Both the position numbers and the translations under genes were made by a program. A stretch of DNA of 64,000 bases, from positions 17,050,001 through 17,114,000 of the forward strand of contig OX442316.1 in assembly GCA_949358305.1 (NCBI GenBank), read 5' to 3'. Source of the DNA: Strigamia acuminata (Eukaryota; Arthropoda; Chilopoda; Geophilomorpha; Linotaeniidae). This document shows positions 61,463 through 64,000 of the stretch, in pieces. A model generated the notes under the pieces. It did not search any database and was not told where the DNA came from. It worked only from the letters and a program-made list of their open reading frames with translations. The number at the start of each line of letters is the position of its first letter. Position 1 is the stretch's first letter.

Positions 61463-63720
61463 CTGTCGGGCACGTGTGAACAGAGCTGAAACAATTGATT
61501 TTGCGTCTGGTCAGTCAGATGGTTTCAATGAAACCTGGAATTGGATCCAGTTCTAGAACTAGTTCCAGAATCCAAAAATGGCGGCCTGTTTGCATGTGGC
61601 AAAGTCTCGCCAACCAGACGTGAATCGACGAGAGTTGGAGTCGATCGTGATCGGTTGGCCGCAAGACCTTTCCTTGCGTTGTGTCACTTACTTCAACTTG
61701 GAGTTGAAGCAGGAATTGGCGCCAACGTCAAGAATTTTTGGACGCAAGCAGCTTGCGTTGCGTCAGTTTTCTTGCGTTGCGTCTAGTGTGAACACAAGCG
61801 TGAATCTAGCTTTAGTTTTTTTTGGAAGCAATTGAAAATAGATCTGGTTGCTGTATAGTGGTGAGGTCATTCCATTTTGACACCTATTTTGAAAATAAAC
61901 TCTTCACGCACCGTAAAACACAAAGCAAAACACTCAAAGAGTAACCATAAAACACTAAAAAGCAAAAGAGAACTTTAAAAATAAAAAATAAACTTTTAAA
62001 ACGTCGTTTTGTATGGGCTTGTTTTACATTCCATACAGTCGTGCCGTTTTAGTGGCAACTTCATTTTTAAACATTTTTCTTTTTACGATTTTCTTTCGCC
62101 CATAATTTAAAACGGTGTTTATACACCCGTCAAGTGTGGTGAGTGTTTTTACGTGTACACCGACATCTAGGAGAGAGAAAAAATGAAAAAGTAACTTCCG
62201 GTAACTATATTTGAAGTTCAAGTGGGGGAAGGGGATAGAAAGAAAGGAGGAGGAGGAAGGAAAAAAAATTGGCGAAAAGTCTCGTAAAAATCATAGCAAG
62301 GAATAGAAACAGAAGTGAGTCGTCTTGCCGTCGCCGATAAGTTGCTCGGTCCCTGAGCGGAGATGGAGTTGTCAGAAGGCACGCCACCGCCGTCGAATAC
62401 GAAAACCGGCACGAGACACCATTTACAAAACGACGCCGTCTCGTGATAGTGTCATGAATCACGCTGCAGACAAAGAACAACTGTCTGTATAACTAATACG
62501 CCGGGCGAGTGAAGATGAAAGCCGCTTTTTTTCTGTTTTTTTTTTTTTGGGATGTGAGTGAGGGAAAACATTGGGGCTATTGAGTAGTCGAACGGTAATG
62601 ATGCATGGGGCAGAGGCTGGAAATAAATGAGGATGGAGATGTGACGAATGTCGTCGTTAGGCTTAGATGGGCAAGGTATGAAGACGACATTTTGGTGTGC
62701 TCAATGTACTTATTTGGGTGCATAAAAATGAAGTCTGGGTGGACTGTATTTTTGGAAGTTGTCACAAGGGGCGCTGCTGTTGTGGCAATGTTTGACGAAT
62801 CATGTTTGACCACACACGCCACACGCCATCTGGTGGTAGTACCAGCCTGGTAGTACCTGACAATCGGAAGAAAAGTATTAAATAGAAGCCAACTTAAAGT
62901 TATGCTGGGAATTCTAAGGGGCAGTAATTTTAATGTTGAATAAATAAATGAGTAATGTGTAAAATGCTTGAGATTTTTTTCCAGACAAACTTCATGATTG
63001 TCCAAAGATAGTCAGAGATTGTCAGCAAAATATAGGGAACCAAAAATAGGTTTTCCTATTCAAGGAGACAGTTGCACCCATATATATGTCGCCTGTATTA
63101 TGTTTGTACAGGCAACATTGTTCTCATCAAATGGCGGATGCGAAGTTGTGAATTAATCATCCTAGCTGGGACCGTCTGGCGGGTATTTGGAAAATGTTCG
63201 TTGTGACGGGTTTTTGTTTTATGCGATTTTACTGTAGTGGGATGGGTATGTATCAAATTTGCATAGGTCGCACTTTGTATGAAAGTAAGAAGATTGTGTG
63301 CACAGGTGAGTGCACTCTATATAATATGTAAACCTTATGTCGGTGTGGTCTTGACACTATATCGTGAAGAATTTGTCAACATCGGCTTTGTTTGAGTCGT
63401 ATGAAGCATTGCTCTTTTGGGGAGGATGGTGTGGAGAACTAGAGCTTTAGCATGGAGTTTTTAGCTCACTGGATAGACTATTGCTTCAAAGGAATTGGGG
63501 TTAAACTTTTTGAATACAGCTTGTACTATTTGGACAAAAAATACATTGAAATTGTATTGTATCGGGTTTCATGAGCATGCATTTTGTAATACATCTTCAC
63601 GTGCTTGTGAGATCCCACACGAAAAAGTCATATATTGCAGATATATTCAACTTATAGTCCACATAAATGGCAGTATATTTACAACGTATAACCAATATAT
63701 TTGAAATATATTATAACCTA

Positions 63721-64000
63721 TACTCTTCTTTGACTCAAAAGGGTGGCTTTCTCCCATTGGCCGAGCCACATTACTCCTAACTCCAGTCTGTATTACTACC
63801 ACTAGGAGAAGTAGTTTTTATTTTTATTATGTTTTGTGATTGCTATTACCATTTAAGTTGATATAATTTTGATTATTTTTATTAAAAAAATGTTACTTCC
63901 TTTTATGAAATAAAGTTCTGTGCACGTATAAATGCAAAACTCATGTTTGTTCTGTTTATTGGTTATTTTGTCTGGAAAGCACACAATTTAGAAATTTTGG
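63721..64000. mobile_element. MITE of the TACTC family, cut by the window end
   Basis: After TA, TACTCTTCTTTGACTC begins the element. CCCATTGGCCGAGCC and CATTACTCCTAACTCCAGTC resemble the right end of the 32549 element in inverse orientation. The other end lies beyond the window. Confidence 0.75.

Larger units (their letters stand above)
36911..64000 (+). other. Integrin alpha intron 3 (unfinished)
   Basis: At least 27 kb follow without a recognisable integrin exon. I looked for coding sequence for ACAPRY-like strings after an acceptor and saw none, by eye only. The stretch holds numerous MITEs, four more minisatellite arrays, a decayed Tc1-like transposase and T24-25 runs at 49030 and 51531. 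The sub-stretches 42000-43350, 43700-46250, 47000-51800, 53200-55600 and 61500-63700 show no other feature I can name, apart from scattered short palindromes. Confidence 0.65.

Noticed and set aside
61470-61810. Possible element with CACGTGTGAACAG and CTAGTGTGAACACAAG
   Set aside because: The ends do not pair convincingly as inverted repeats and no target duplication was found.

Overview
The window is animal nuclear DNA, most likely from an arthropod or another invertebrate. Three multi-exon genes, all on the + strand, lie in AT-rich sequence. Their exons join in frame through GT-AG introns. No species was identified. The arthropod suggestion rests on the integrin resembling the insect PS2-type alpha chain more than vertebrate chains.

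Layout. Positions 1-1833 hold a 30/31-bp minisatellite and upstream sequence. Positions 1834-4343 encode a secreted PI-PLC X-domain protein (3 exons, 566 aa). Positions 5342-6833 encode METTL6, the tRNA-Ser m3C methyltransferase (5 exons, 270 aa). Positions 6834-12394 are intergenic, with several tandem arrays. From 12395 to the window end runs the start of an integrin alpha gene. Only three coding exons (12395-12621, 23345-23466, 36804-36910) are seen in about 51.6 kb. They encode the signal peptide and the start of the beta-propeller. Everything after 36910 reads as one unfinished intron of at least 27 kb.

The introns hold two kinds of material. The first is short non-autonomous DNA transposons (MITEs) with terminal inverted repeats (TIRs): a TA-target TACTC family, pogo/Tigger-like elements, a 3-bp AGT/ACT-target family, hAT-like copies and two families with CCGTATTTT or GAGAGTTTGCGGG ends. 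Some are nested, and an older copy elsewhere in the window preserves the empty insertion sites. The second is at least twelve AT-rich minisatellites whose unit lengths fall almost entirely on 10-11, 20-21 or 30-31 bp, close to whole turns of the DNA helix, with A- or T-tracts at that spacing. Two of these arrays sit inside MITEs.

The three genes show no functional link; they are ordinary neighbours. The least explained stretches are the helically phased arrays, a 1.4-kb field of stem-loops at 25.86-27.29 kb, and the transposon nest at 58.94-59.85 kb.
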